Below are positions 19,832 to 28,865 of a DNA stretch of 64,000 bases, one piece after another (position 1 is the first letter of the stretch; each line of letters begins with the position of its first letter). The stretch is taken from the NCBI GenBank assembly GCA_017302105.1, contig JAFLCS010000004.1, forward strand, positions 124,001 to 188,000, in the 5' to 3' direction. Under the pieces are notes generated by a model that saw nothing but the letters and a program-made list of their open reading frames with translations, did no database searches and had not been told where the DNA came from. A program made the translations under genes and the position numbers. The stretch is from Caulobacterales bacterium (GTDB lineage Bacteria > Pseudomonadota > Alphaproteobacteria > Caulobacterales > Caulobacteraceae).

Positions 19832-19856
19832 GCCTCCGGGAACGGTTTTCGGAGGC
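19832..19856 (+). promoter_or_regulatory. Leader hairpin upstream of the cold-shock gene
   Basis: GCCTCCG and CGGAGGC form a seven-base-pair stem around an 11-base loop, 20 bases before the csp start. The strand copy CGGAGGC is purine-rich, and a second CGGAGGC at 19866-19872 next to the ATG acts as ribosome binding site. The stem half GCCTCCG could therefore pair with either copy, a plausible temperature-sensitive switch. Confidence 0.45.
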
Positions 19857-19876
19857 AACCTACATCGGAGGCTGCC

Positions 19877-20089
19877 ATGGCTACCGGCACCGTCAAATGG
19901 TACAACACCACCAAGGGCTACGGCTTCATTCAACCTGATGGGGGCGGCAAGGACGCCTTCGTTCATGCCACCGCCGTCGAGGCTTCGGGCATGAGAACCC
20001 TGAATGAAGGCCAGAAAGTCGAGTTCGAACTGCAGGCTGACAAGCGTTCCGGCAAGGAAGCCGCCGTCAACCTCAAGGCGATCGACTAG
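19877..20089 (+). CDS. Cold-shock domain protein (CspA family)
   Basis: A 70-residue single cold-shock domain. It has RNP1 KGYGFIQPD and RNP2 DAFVHATAV, and starts MATGTVKWYNTTKGYG. Such proteins bind single-stranded nucleic acid and melt RNA structure. The ATG at 19877 is preceded by a strong GGAGG. The gene stands alone, with a structured leader upstream and a strong terminator downstream. Longer upstream readings in the frame are not protein-like. Confidence 0.95.
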   Translation: MATGTVKWYNTTKGYGFIQPDGGGKDAFVHATAVEASGMRTLNEGQKVEFELQADKRSGKEAAVNLKAID

Positions 20090-20129
20090 CTTGATCTTGT
20101 TCCGGCGGTCTGACCGCCTGGACTGAGGA

Positions 20130-20159
20130 CGCCCGGTCGCCACCGCGACCGGGCGTTTT
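20130..20159 (+). terminator. Rho-independent terminator of the cold-shock gene
   Basis: A perfect 11-base-pair stem (CGCCCGGTCGC / GCGACCGGGCG) with a CACC loop is followed at once by TTTT. It lies 40 bases after the csp stop. It is the clearest intrinsic terminator in the window. Confidence 0.85.
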
Positions 20160-20244
20160 CAATTCGGAACAGCCGGCTGGCGCGCAGCTTGCAATCCGAA
20201 GGTATCCAGCGGCCGGTGCGGTCGCGATCGCCCCAGTATCGTAC

Positions 20245-20688
20245 ATGGATCAGACCCCGTTGCTCTCGTTCCTGAACTCGGCCGAACTTCAGGCCTTCGC
20301 ATCTGGTTTTCCGATCCTGTTGCTCCACGTCGGGGTGACGCTGGTGATGTTGACGTTGGGCGCGACCCTCTATGCCATCCTGACACCGTGGCGGGAAATC
20401 TCCCTGATCCGAAACGGCAATTCGGCCGCCGCCGTGGCCTTCGGCGGCGTCCTGGCCGGCCTGGCCATTCCGCTGGCCGCCTCCTTGTCGGCGTCGAATT
20501 CGACGCTGGAAATCATCGTCTGGGGTGTGGCGACCGTCCTGGTTCAGCTTCTCGCCTTCAGACTGACCGACATGATCCTCGCCGGCCTGCCCGAGCGCAT
20601 CCGCGACGGCGAGATTTCCGCGGCGGTACTGCTGGTTTCCGCCAAGCTGGCGGTCGCCTTGATCCTGGCCGCCGCCGTCACTGTCTGA
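20245..20688 (+). CDS. DUF350 (UPF0719) membrane protein
   Basis: A 147-residue integral membrane protein with four predicted helices. EISLIRNGNSAAAVAFGGVLAGLAIPLA is the DUF350 hallmark; the family often contains a second half repeat, as seen here in the INGE/RDGEISAAVLLVSAKLAVALI segment. Function is unknown. The next gene, a membrane-anchored serine protease, begins three bases after the stop, so the two probably act together in the envelope. Confidence 0.85.
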   Translation: MDQTPLLSFLNSAELQAFASGFPILLLHVGVTLVMLTLGATLYAILTPWREISLIRNGNSAAAVAFGGVLAGLAIPLAASLSASNSTLEIIVWGVATVLVQLLAFRLTDMILAGLPERIRDGEISAAVLLVSAKLAVALILAAAVTV

Positions 20689-20691
20689 GTC

Positions 20692-21519
20692 ATGACCCGT
20701 GTCCCCGACTGGCTGATCTATGGAGGCGTGATCGCCGCAGCCTTGGCCGCGTCGGTTACGTTCCGCTCGGCCGATGCGCCCCCCGCGCCTCCCGTCGCCG
20801 GAGAGGACGAACTGGGCGGTTTGCTGGGCCCGGCCACACCATTCGATCCCACCGTCGTGGTGCAGACGCCCGACACCCCGGCCCAATCCAGCAGCGGGAC
20901 GGCCTTTTCCGTTTCAGGCCAGGGCCTGTGGCTGACGGCGCGCCACGTTGTCGAAGCCTGCCGCGAGGCCGCCCTGATCGTCGGAGGCGGTCGGGCTGTG
21001 TCGGCCCAGATCCAACTGTCCACCCATTCGGATCTGGCAGTCCTGACGACCGACGGCGGTCCCGACGCCCTGCCGCTGGCGACCGCCGCAGACCGCCTTC
21101 GTATCGGGTTTCCGGCCTTCCATCCCGGATTTCCACAGGGACGGCCGGGCGAGGTCGCATCGCGCCTCATCGGCCGAGAAACCCTGCATATCCGCGGCCG
21201 CGGCCAGCACGACGAGCCCGTCCTGGCCTGGGCCGAGATCGGTCGCACCGAGGGGCTGCATGGCACCCTGTCTGGCTTGTCAGGTGGGCCGGCGCTGGAC
21301 AGCCACGGCCGGATTGTCGCCGTGACGATCGCCGAGGCCCCACGGCGCGGGCGCATCTACACCACCGCCATCGAGAGCCTGGCCCCGATCACCGACACGC
21401 TGGACCTCGCCGGCGAATATACGCCGGGCACGGCCCTGAACGTCCGCAACTACGGGACCGCCTCGGACGCCCTGCGCCGCGACCTGCGCGTCGCGCAGGT
21501 CGTTTGCCTCAGGCGCTAG
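20692..21519 (+). CDS. Membrane-anchored trypsin-like serine protease
   Basis: A 275-residue chymotrypsin-fold protease. After an N-terminal membrane anchor (residues 8-22) and a proline-rich linker it shows the catalytic triad H85 (TARHVV), D114 (SDLAVL) and S197 (GLSGGPALD). No PDZ domain follows, unlike HtrA/DegP. The catalytic part should face the periplasm. It forms a tight pair with the upstream DUF350 gene. The substrate is unknown. It converges on the M16 protease gene with a 20-base gap. Confidence 0.82.
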   Translation: MTRVPDWLIYGGVIAAALAASVTFRSADAPPAPPVAGEDELGGLLGPATPFDPTVVVQTPDTPAQSSSGTAFSVSGQGLWLTARHVVEACREAALIVGGGRAVSAQIQLSTHSDLAVLTTDGGPDALPLATAADRLRIGFPAFHPGFPQGRPGEVASRLIGRETLHIRGRGQHDEPVLAWAEIGRTEGLHGTLSGLSGGPALDSHGRIVAVTIAEAPRRGRIYTTAIESLAPITDTLDLAGEYTPGTALNVRNYGTASDALRRDLRVAQVVCLRR

Positions 21520-21539
21520 GCGCGCCGCCACCTAGGTTC

Positions 21540-24395
21540 CTAGCGCAGACTGGCTGAATCCAGGTCCAGATCGCTGAGCGGGATGACCTCGACGTTCGGA
21601 TGGGCGGCCCGCAGGGCGTCGATGAACTGAGCCGAATCCCCGACCACGACGATCGAAAACTCGGACGGATCCAGCTCTGCAGCTGCGACCCGCTGAATGT
21701 CGGCAGCCGTCACCCCTCGGACGCGCGTGGCAAAGTTCGCCATTTCCGACATTGGCAACCCGTAGTTGGCCAGGGACGCCACCGCCCCACCCAGTCCGTC
21801 CACCGTCTCCAACGACCGGGCATAGCCACCGACCAGGGTGGCGCGGCGCGGTGCCAGTTCCTCGGCCGTCGCCTGTTCTGTCGACAGCCGGGTAACCTCG
21901 GCCAGGATCAGGCTGACCACCTCCGCTGCGGCATCGTTGCGGGTCTGGGCCTGGGCCGTGACGGAACCGTCGCCCCGCCGAGCCGAGAGGCCGGAGCCGG
22001 CTCCGTAGCTGAGGCCGCGTTCAATGCGGATCTCACGATTCAGGCGCGCTGAGTAGCCGCCCCCCATGACGGCATTACCGACCATCAGGGGGAAATAGTT
22101 CGGATCGGTCCGTTCGACCGCCCGCGCCGCGGCATAGACCGCCGCCTGCCCCGAACCGGGGATATCCACGACGATGACGCGCGGCGCGACCGGCGGCCCG
22201 GCTGCATCGACGTCGGCAGCATCCGTGGCACCGTCGCCGGTCCAGTCACCGAACGCCTGCTGAGCCAGGGTGAAGGCGGCCTCGGGCTCGATGTCGCCCG
22301 AGAAGACCAGATTGGCCCCTTCCGGCTGCCAGTTGCGATCATGGAAGCCGACGATCGCCGTCCGGTCGACGTCCGGCAAGCTGTCCAGCGTCCCGCCCCC
22401 CGGATCGCCGTAGGGCGCGTCGCCGTAGACGGCGCGGGCCGCCACGGCCGAGGCCACCGGCCCCGGCTGGCTCATGCCGACGCGCAGACCGTCCAGAGCC
22501 TGATCACGTTGACGGTCCAGCTCCTCCTGGGCGAAGTCCGGCGACCGGACCAGCTGGGTCATCAGGGCGAACGTCTCGCTGAAGGTGTCCGACGGACTGT
22601 TGGCATAGACGCTGGTGAAGTCAGCGCCCGCCGAGGCCCCCACGACGGCCCCGAGCCGTTCAATGTCGGTCGCGATCTCGGGCGCGGTGCGCCCTGCGGC
22701 ACCCTGAGTGATGAGGGCGGCGACCAGCTGAGCGGTGCCCTCCTGGCCCTGGGCGTCATCTGCGGTCCCGGCATCGAAGCTCAGGCGTGCGGAGATCAGG
22801 GGCACACCCTCGGTGCGCGCTACGAGCACACGCAGTCCGTTGCCCAGCACACGCTCGACCACCGCCGGCGTCTCGATGGTTCGCTCGGGCCCGGGGGCCG
22901 GCAGCGGCACGCGCTCGGCCTCGGGGGCCAGTTCGACGACCTCGAAATCGCCGGACAGGTCCGCCAGAGTCACCGGCGCGCCAGTCTGGGCCTCAGTCGG
23001 CTCGCTCGGCACACCCTCGGGACGCTCGTCCTCATTGAGATAGCGCACAACGATCCGGCGTTCCGGCGTCAGGTACTGGCGCGCGACCCGCTGGATGTCG
23101 GCTGCCGTCACGGCCTGGATGGCGGCGACCTCCTGGTCGGCGGTCGCGGCCTGGCCGGTCATCATCAGGGCATAGCCCAGGGCGAAAGCCTGATCGTCGA
23201 CACTCTCGCGCTGGCGCAGGATACCAGCGATCAGTTCGGTCTTGGCCTCGTTGAGTTCGGCCTCGGTGACCGGCTCGTCGCGGAATCGGGCGATCTCAGC
23301 CAGGATGGCGGCCTCGCCTTCCTGAACCGTATGGTCGCCGGTCATCAGGGAATAGGCCGCCAGGCTGCCGCCCTGCTGAGCGAAATCCGGGGCCGACGAC
23401 GCCTGGGCCGCGATCTGGGTGTCATAGACCAGCGACCGGTACATCCGCGAGGACTCGCCGGTCGACAGAATACCGTCCAGCACCGTCAGTGCCGCTCGGT
23501 CCGCGTCACCATAGGCCACGGTCTGCCAGGCCACGACCACCGCCGGCAACGGAACGTTGGGGGCATAGTAGGTCGCCTCACGCGGGCCGGCCGGTGCCGG
23601 CTCCTGCACACCATTGGCCGGCAGCGGGCGCGATGGATTGTCGATCGGCGAGAAATACTGGTCGATCCAGGCGTCCAGCTGACCCTGGTCGAAGTCACCC
23701 GCCACGATCAACACGGCATTGTCGGGCCGATAATAGGTCTCATGGAACCGGCGCACATCGTCGATGGTCGCCGCCTGGAGGTTCTCCAGCGAGCCGATGC
23801 CCGCCCGGCGATAGGGGTGCTCGCGCCAGATCTCACGCGGCATATACAGGCCGAACAGTCGTCCGTAGGGCGACGCCAGGATGCGCTGGCGCAGCTCTTC
23901 CTGAACGACCGCCCGCTCGGAATCGAAGCTCTCCTCGTTGACGACCAGCGACCCCATCCGCTCGGCCTCGGCGAACAGCATCCGCTCCAGGTGGTTGGCC
24001 GGCACCACCTCGAAATAGTTGGTGAAATCGTCCCAGGTAGAGGCGTTGTTGAAGCCCCCGACGTCCTCGGTCAGCCGATCGAACGTCTCTTCCGGCAGAT
24101 TGCGGGTCGACTTGAACATGATGTGTTCAAACAGGTGCGCAAAGCCCGAACGGTCCTCGGGGTCATCCTTGGAGCCGACGCGATACCAGACCTGCACCGT
24201 CACATCCGCGGTCGAGGAATCCTGACGCGTATAGACCTGAAGGCCGTTCGGAAGGGTCCGAAGCTGGAAGCCCAGCGGCGCCACCTCCACACCGCCACTC
24301 TCGCAGCAGGGCGGCAGAAACTGTGCCATGGCCGAGGACGGAACCCCGGCGATCAGGGCGGTAGCCGCAGCGGTGGCAAGGAAAAGACGCTTCAT
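21540..24395 (-). CDS. Secreted M16 (insulinase-like) metallopeptidase, two-domain
   Basis: A 951-residue protein with a signal peptide (cleavage near AMA-QFLPP). The N-terminal half has the inverted zinc motif HLFEH (H87, E90, H91) and the downstream glutamate region ERAVVQEELR. The C-terminal half repeats the fold but lacks HxxEH (EGTAQLVAALITQ), as in many single-chain M16 enzymes where the second half only closes the chamber. It probably degrades small peptides in the periplasm. The gene stands alone. Confidence 0.9.
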   Translation of the reverse strand: MKRLFLATAAATALIAGVPSSAMAQFLPPCCESGGVEVAPLGFQLRTLPNGLQVYTRQDSSTADVTVQVWYRVGSKDDPEDRSGFAHLFEHIMFKSTRNLPEETFDRLTEDVGGFNNASTWDDFTNYFEVVPANHLERMLFAEAERMGSLVVNEESFDSERAVVQEELRQRILASPYGRLFGLYMPREIWREHPYRRAGIGSLENLQAATIDDVRRFHETYYRPDNAVLIVAGDFDQGQLDAWIDQYFSPIDNPSRPLPANGVQEPAPAGPREATYYAPNVPLPAVVVAWQTVAYGDADRAALTVLDGILSTGESSRMYRSLVYDTQIAAQASSAPDFAQQGGSLAAYSLMTGDHTVQEGEAAILAEIARFRDEPVTEAELNEAKTELIAGILRQRESVDDQAFALGYALMMTGQAATADQEVAAIQAVTAADIQRVARQYLTPERRIVVRYLNEDERPEGVPSEPTEAQTGAPVTLADLSGDFEVVELAPEAERVPLPAPGPERTIETPAVVERVLGNGLRVLVARTEGVPLISARLSFDAGTADDAQGQEGTAQLVAALITQGAAGRTAPEIATDIERLGAVVGASAGADFTSVYANSPSDTFSETFALMTQLVRSPDFAQEELDRQRDQALDGLRVGMSQPGPVASAVAARAVYGDAPYGDPGGGTLDSLPDVDRTAIVGFHDRNWQPEGANLVFSGDIEPEAAFTLAQQAFGDWTGDGATDAADVDAAGPPVAPRVIVVDIPGSGQAAVYAAARAVERTDPNYFPLMVGNAVMGGGYSARLNREIRIERGLSYGAGSGLSARRGDGSVTAQAQTRNDAAAEVVSLILAEVTRLSTEQATAEELAPRRATLVGGYARSLETVDGLGGAVASLANYGLPMSEMANFATRVRGVTAADIQRVAAAELDPSEFSIVVVGDSAQFIDALRAAHPNVEVIPLSDLDLDSASLR

Positions 24396-24532
24396 GGCCG
24401 GAGCCCCCTGTTGTCTGAATCCCTGTCTCTTTAGACCAGCGGCACGGTGCCGGCCAACTTACGGCAGCGTAATGTGGGGATAGGCTGAGCGTCCGCCTCG
24501 CATCGGTCGCGTCTTATGCTTAAGTAGGTGCG

Positions 24533-26347
24533 ATGGTCCCGCCCGATATCGATTCCGACCTGCCCGAGGACGACGACGCGCCCGCGCGCGACGCCAACAC
24601 CTCCGATATGTTCGGAGGTGACGCGCCGGCACCGGAAGCTCCGGGGCAGCCAGCGACCCGCCCGGCCCCCGCCATGGCGGCGGATGCCCCGGCCTATACG
24701 GTGCTGGCCCGCAAATATCGGCCGCGCACCTTTGAGGATCTGATCGGCCAGGAGGCCATGGTCAGAACCCTGTCGAATGCCTTCACCACCGGGCGGATCG
24801 CCCACGCCTTCATGCTGACGGGGGTGCGGGGGGTCGGCAAGACGACGACGGCCCGGCTTCTGGCGCGCGCCCTGAACTACGAGTCCGACACCGTGGATCG
24901 GCCCAGTGTCGATCTGAGCGCCGATGGCCGTCACTGTGCCGGCATCATCGAGGGTCGGCACATGGATGTGCTGGAACTGGATGCCGCCAGCCGCACCGGC
25001 GTGGACGATATGCGCGAGTTGCTGGATTCGGTGCGCTATGCGCCGGTCGAGGCCCGCTACAAGGTCTATGTCATCGACGAGGTCCATATGCTGTCCAAGG
25101 GCGCGTTCAACGCGCTCCTGAAGACGCTGGAAGAGCCGCCGGCCCACGCCAAATTCATCTTCGCCACGACCGAAATCCGCAAGGTTCCGGTCACCATCCT
25201 CAGCCGCTGTCAGAGGTTCGACCTGCGCCGGGTCGAGCCGGACGTCCTGTCCACCCATCTGGAGAAGGTCGCCACACAGGAAGGCTCGCTGGTCGAGACC
25301 GAAGCCCTGGCGCTGATTGCGCGAGCCGCAGAGGGGTCGGTGCGCGATGGCCTGTCCCTGCTCGATCAGGCCCTGGTTCAGGGCGAGGTCGGCCAGACGA
25401 TCAAGGCCGAAACGGTGCGGGATATGCTGGGCCTGGCCGATCGGGCCCAGACCATCGCCCTGTTCGAACTCATCATGTCGGCCCGCACCGCCGAGGCGCT
25501 GGAGGCGTTTCGCACCCTGTATGGTTTTGGGGCCGCCCCTGAACAGATCATGGATGATCTGCTGGAACATTGTCACATGGCCTCGGTCGCCAAGACCCTG
25601 GGGCCGGCGTCGACCCGTCTGCCAAACGATCAGGCCCAGCGCATGGCCGCGCTCGGGGCGAATCTGTCCGCCGGCACCCTGGCGCGGGTCTGGCAGCTCT
25701 TGCTCAAGGCCCACGATGAAGTGCGCCGGGCTCCCGATCCGGCCGCCGCCGCTGAAATGGCCATCCTGCGCCTGGCCTATGCGTCGGACCTGCCGCCACC
25801 TGAGGAAATGGTACGCCGTCTCCAGTCCGGCGAAGCTCCGACCCCGCCCGGCGGGGGAGGCGCGCGCGCGGCGGCGGGATCTGGCGGATCGGTCGCCGTG
25901 GCCCAGCCCCGCACAGAGGCGGCCCCTCTGTCGGTGCCTCAGACCTTCGACGAGACGGTGGCCCTGATCGAGCGCAAACGCGACGTGAAGCTGCTGATGG
26001 ACGTGCGGCGCTTCGTCAAACTGGTGTCCTTCCAGCCGGGCAGGATCACTTTCGAGCCGGCTTCGGACTGCCCGCCGGACCTCACGCGGCGTCTGGTCAG
26101 CCGCCTGCGCGAATGGACAGGCCGGCCCTGGCTGGTCGCCACCGAGGGCGGCGGCGGCGGCGAGAGCCTGTACGAACAGGAACGCCGGCGGCTGAACGAG
26201 GAAAAAACCGCCGTGCGCGCCGACCCCTTCGTGCTGGCCGTTCAGGAAGCCTTTCCGGGTGCCGAACTGGTCGGCTTCCGCAAACTGACGACCACCCCTG
26301 TCGAGGCCCCGGTCCTCGGCGACGTCGAACCCACAGAAGACGAGTAG
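24533..26347 (+). CDS. dnaX: DNA polymerase III clamp loader subunit tau/gamma
   Basis: A 604-residue AAA+ protein. Walker A GVRGVGKT is at residues 97-104, and the DEVHMLSKGAFNALLKTLEEPP segment carries Walker B and the SRC region (ILSRCQRFDLRR). An acidic, proline-rich extension of about 50 residues precedes the core. The zinc module after Walker A is degenerate: only C135 remains in the stretch where most DnaX proteins have four cysteines. The loader opens the beta clamp. ybaB follows after nine bases, the common dnaX-ybaB pair. Confidence 0.95.
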   Translation: MVPPDIDSDLPEDDDAPARDANTSDMFGGDAPAPEAPGQPATRPAPAMAADAPAYTVLARKYRPRTFEDLIGQEAMVRTLSNAFTTGRIAHAFMLTGVRGVGKTTTARLLARALNYESDTVDRPSVDLSADGRHCAGIIEGRHMDVLELDAASRTGVDDMRELLDSVRYAPVEARYKVYVIDEVHMLSKGAFNALLKTLEEPPAHAKFIFATTEIRKVPVTILSRCQRFDLRRVEPDVLSTHLEKVATQEGSLVETEALALIARAAEGSVRDGLSLLDQALVQGEVGQTIKAETVRDMLGLADRAQTIALFELIMSARTAEALEAFRTLYGFGAAPEQIMDDLLEHCHMASVAKTLGPASTRLPNDQAQRMAALGANLSAGTLARVWQLLLKAHDEVRRAPDPAAAAEMAILRLAYASDLPPPEEMVRRLQSGEAPTPPGGGGARAAAGSGGSVAVAQPRTEAAPLSVPQTFDETVALIERKRDVKLLMDVRRFVKLVSFQPGRITFEPASDCPPDLTRRLVSRLREWTGRPWLVATEGGGGGESLYEQERRRLNEEKTAVRADPFVLAVQEAFPGAELVGFRKLTTTPVEAPVLGDVEPTEDE

Positions 26348-26356
26348 ATATCTCCG

Positions 26357-26686
26357 ATGAAAGACCTCAACGCCCTGATGCAGCAGGCCCAGGCCATGCA
26401 GGCGCGGATGCAGCAGGCCCAGGAAAAGATGGCCGAAACCTCGGCCGAAGGGTCTTCGGGCGGCGGCCTGGTCAACCTCACGCTGAAGGGGCCGTCGGAA
26501 CTGATCGCCCTTCGCATCGACCCCTCGCTGCTGGCCGACAACGACGCCGAGATCCTGTCGGACCTGATCATGGCCGCCCACGCGGATGCCAAACGCAAGC
26601 TGGACGAGGCCTCTCAGACCCTGATGCGCGAGGCCGCCGGACCGATGGCCGGGATGAACATCCCGGGGATGCCCAAGCTGTTCTAG
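26357..26686 (+). CDS. YbaB/EbfC nucleoid-associated protein
   Basis: A 109-residue protein: MKDLNALMQQAQAMQARMQQAQEKM forms the first helix, then GGGLVNLTLKGPSELIALRIDPSLL and the C-terminal AGPMAGMNIPGMPKLF are hallmarks of YbaB/EbfC. These small dimers bind DNA with little specificity. It is expressed with dnaX. Its stop shares CTAG with the convergent dehydrogenase stop. Confidence 0.94.
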   Translation: MKDLNALMQQAQAMQARMQQAQEKMAETSAEGSSGGGLVNLTLKGPSELIALRIDPSLLADNDAEILSDLIMAAHADAKRKLDEASQTLMREAAGPMAGMNIPGMPKLF

Positions 26687-27666
26687 GCCATCGGCGGCAG
26701 CAGCCGATCCGGCGGCCGGTGGCCGTTCTCCAGCGTCTTGATGTTCAGGATCACGCGCTCACCCATGTCTTCGCGGCTCTCCTGGGTGGCTGAGGCCATA
26801 TGCGGCATCAGCACCACCTCGGGCCGATTGACCAGGCCCGGGTTCACCGCCGGCTCGTGTTCATAGACATCCAGCCCGGCCCCCGCCAGGGCGCGGCGAT
26901 CGAGCGCCTCGACCAGCGCCGTTTCGTCGATAATCTCACCGCGCGCGGTATTGATGAGCACGGCGTCCGCCTTCATCAGAGCCAGACGGCCTGCCGACAT
27001 CAAGTGGTAGGTTTGATCCGTCAACGGACAGTTCAGCGACACCACATCCATACGCGGCAGCATGGTCTCCAGACTGTCCCACCAGGTTGCGCCGAGTTCT
27101 TCCTCGATGCCCGCGTTCAACCGGTTGCGATTGTGGTAATGGACCTGCATCCCGAAGACCCGTGCGCGCCGTGCCAGGGCCTGGCCGATGCGGCCCATGC
27201 CGATGATTCCCAGGCGCGATCCCCACAGCCGGCGGCCCAGCATGGCGGTCGGCGTCCAGCCCTCGAACCGACCCTCGGCCATCACGGTCGCGCCCTCGAC
27301 CAGACGGCGACGAACCGCCAGGATCAGGCTCATGGCCATGTCGGCGGTGTCTTCAGCCAGAACGCCGGGCGTGTTGGACACGACGATCTTGCGTCCGGCT
27401 GCCGCGGCAATGTCGATATGATCTGTGCCGGCCCCGAAGTTGGCGATCAGCTTCAGGTTCGGACCCGCCGCCGCAATGATCTCGGCGTCGATGGTGTCGG
27501 TGATGGTCGGCACCAGGACGTCGGCGCGGGCGACGGCCGCCTTCAGCTCGTCTTTACCCATCGGGTGATCATCGAGGTTAAGCTCGGCGTCGAACAACTC
27601 GCGCAGCCGCGTTTCGACGGCGTCGGGCAGGCGGCGAGTGAGAATAATCTTGAGGCGAGACGGCAT
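26683..27666 (-). CDS. D-2-hydroxyacid dehydrogenase (glyoxylate/hydroxypyruvate reductase type)
   Basis: A 327-residue NAD(P)-dependent enzyme. It has the dinucleotide loop GIIGMGRIGQALARRA and the catalytic set R (NTARGEIIDE), E (DVYEHEP) and H (LMPHMASAT). The sequence resembles GyaR/D-glycerate dehydrogenases, which reduce glyoxylate or hydroxypyruvate. It is oriented against dnaX-ybaB and shares four bases with ybaB. The start is head-to-head with the SH3 lipoprotein gene. The substrate is inferred from family likeness. Confidence 0.88.
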   Translation of the reverse strand: MPSRLKIILTRRLPDAVETRLRELFDAELNLDDHPMGKDELKAAVARADVLVPTITDTIDAEIIAAAGPNLKLIANFGAGTDHIDIAAAAGRKIVVSNTPGVLAEDTADMAMSLILAVRRRLVEGATVMAEGRFEGWTPTAMLGRRLWGSRLGIIGMGRIGQALARRARVFGMQVHYHNRNRLNAGIEEELGATWWDSLETMLPRMDVVSLNCPLTDQTYHLMSAGRLALMKADAVLINTARGEIIDETALVEALDRRALAGAGLDVYEHEPAVNPGLVNRPEVVLMPHMASATQESREDMGERVILNIKTLENGHRPPDRLLPPMA

Positions 27667-27700
27667 GGCGAATCCGGAAGAGAAGCCCCTCCCCTATCCC

Positions 27701-28252
27701 ATGGCGATCCCCGCGATCAAAGCGACGGTTTGCGCCGCGCTGCTGCTCGTTTGCGCCTGCCAGTCGCAAACCGAGGCCAAGTCCGACACCCCGTCAGGCT
27801 ATCCCCTACCGCGCTGGGTCTCGGTGCGCGGTGCGCCGGCGTCGATGCGCGCCGGGCCGGGACTGGATTATCCGATCCTGTGGCAGTTCGAGCGATCGGG
27901 GGCACCGCTCCAGGTCGTCACCGAAACCGAAGAGTGGCGAAAGGTCTGCGGCCCGGACGGCTCCATGGCCTGGATTCATCGCAGCCTGACGACCGGACGG
28001 CGGCGCGTCATCGCCGTGGAGACCACCGACCTTTTGGCCGATGCCGAAGCAGGATCCGACGTACGGGCCCGCGTTGAGGCGGGGGCTACGATCAGCCTGA
28101 ACGCCTGCGAGAACGGCTGGTGTGAACTCCGCTCCGGCGACATTCGTGGCTGGGCGCGTGAAACCGCGCTGTTTGGGACCGCAGCCACGCCGCTGTGCGA
28201 CCCGCGCGAACCAGCTCGCCGCGGTAGCCTCAGACTTGATGAGGGCGGTTGA
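27701..28252 (+). CDS. SH3-domain exported protein (probable lipoprotein)
   Basis: About 183 residues from the preferred ATG at 27701, which gives a compact signal MAIPAIKATVCAALLLVCAC with a lipobox-like end. An ATG at 27665 would add 12 residues and overlap the divergent gene. Two SH3-like units follow: RGAPASMRAGPGLDYPILWQF with EWRKVCGPDGSMAWIHRSLT, and DVRARVEAGATISLN with GWCELRSGDIRGWARET. SH3_3/SH3_4 repeats of this type often bind cell-wall peptides. No enzyme domain is attached. Confidence 0.78.
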   Translation: MAIPAIKATVCAALLLVCACQSQTEAKSDTPSGYPLPRWVSVRGAPASMRAGPGLDYPILWQFERSGAPLQVVTETEEWRKVCGPDGSMAWIHRSLTTGRRRVIAVETTDLLADAEAGSDVRARVEAGATISLNACENGWCELRSGDIRGWARETALFGTAATPLCDPREPARRGSLRLDEGG

Positions 28253-28318
28253 GGCGACGTGGGCTGTCGTGTAACCGGGGCCGGACATTCGGCGATCCGA
28301 CTGCCGATGGGAGCGTCC

Positions 28319-28846
28319 ATGAGCCAATACCCCAACGCCTTCGACTACGACGCCCTGCTGGCCTCCGGCCGGGGTGAGTTGTTCGGGCCGGGCAACCCGC
28401 AACTTCCGGCCCCGCCGATGCTGATGATGGACCGCATCGTCCGCATCGAGGGCGAAGGGGCCGGCGACCACGGCAAGGGCTATATTGAGGCCGAACTCGA
28501 TATCCGCCCGGACCTCTGGTTCTTCCAGTGCCACTTCATCGGTGATCCGGTGATGCCGGGCTGTCTGGGCCTGGATGCCATGTGGCAGCTGGTCGGCTTT
28601 TTCCTGGGCTGGTCGGGCGGCCAGGGCAAGGGCCGCGCCCTGGGCGTGGGCGAGGTCAAGTTCACCGGCCAGGTCACCCCTGACATCAGCAAGGTGGTCT
28701 ATAAGATCCACCTCAAGCGGGTGATCAACCGGCGTCTGGTGATGGGTATTGCCGATGGCGTGCTCGAAGCGGACGGCCAGGTGATCTACACCTGCAACGA
28801 TATGCGCGTGGGCCTGTTCGGTGCCACGCCGTCCCAGGCGGACTAG
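28319..28846 (+). CDS. fabA: 3-hydroxydecanoyl-[ACP] dehydratase/isomerase
   Basis: A 175-residue FabA. The catalytic residues are H72 ([11 protein letters not shown]) and D86 ([10 protein letters not shown]), with the family core [13 protein letters not shown]. FabA dehydrates 3-hydroxydecanoyl-ACP and isomerises trans-2 to cis-3 decenoyl-ACP, the entry to anaerobic unsaturated fatty-acid synthesis. The ATG at 28319 matches FabA length; a longer upstream start is not supported. fabB follows 19 bases later with a strong AAGGAGG. Confidence 0.96.
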   Translation: MSQYPNAFDYDALLASGRGELFGPGNPQLPAPPMLMMDRIVRIEGEGAGDHGKGYIEAELDIRPDLWFFQCHFIGDPVMPGCLGLDAMWQLVGFFLGWSGGQGKGRALGVGEVKFTGQVTPDISKVVYKIHLKRVINRRLVMGIADGVLEADGQVIYTCNDMRVGLFGATPSQAD

Positions 28847-28865
28847 AGAGATTCAAGGAGGCGTC

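Noticed and set aside
24396-24532. Signal recognition particle RNA gene upstream of dnaX
   Set aside because: In some alphaproteobacteria this RNA lies near dnaX, but the gap lacks the conserved GGAAGCAGC-type apical loop; only a small CGGCAC-g-GTGCCG dyad is seen.
26195-26215. Run of six A in dnaX as a programmed frameshift site for the gamma form
   Set aside because: The run is near the C-terminus, codons around it do not form a good slippery heptamer, and neither shifted frame stops quickly enough to make a shorter protein.
22341-26581. Very long open frames on the opposite strands of the M16 protease and dnaX genes (about 700 codons each)
   Set aside because: They are antisense shadows produced by high G+C codon use. 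They lack ribosome sites and recognisable domains, while the genes opposite are clear family members.
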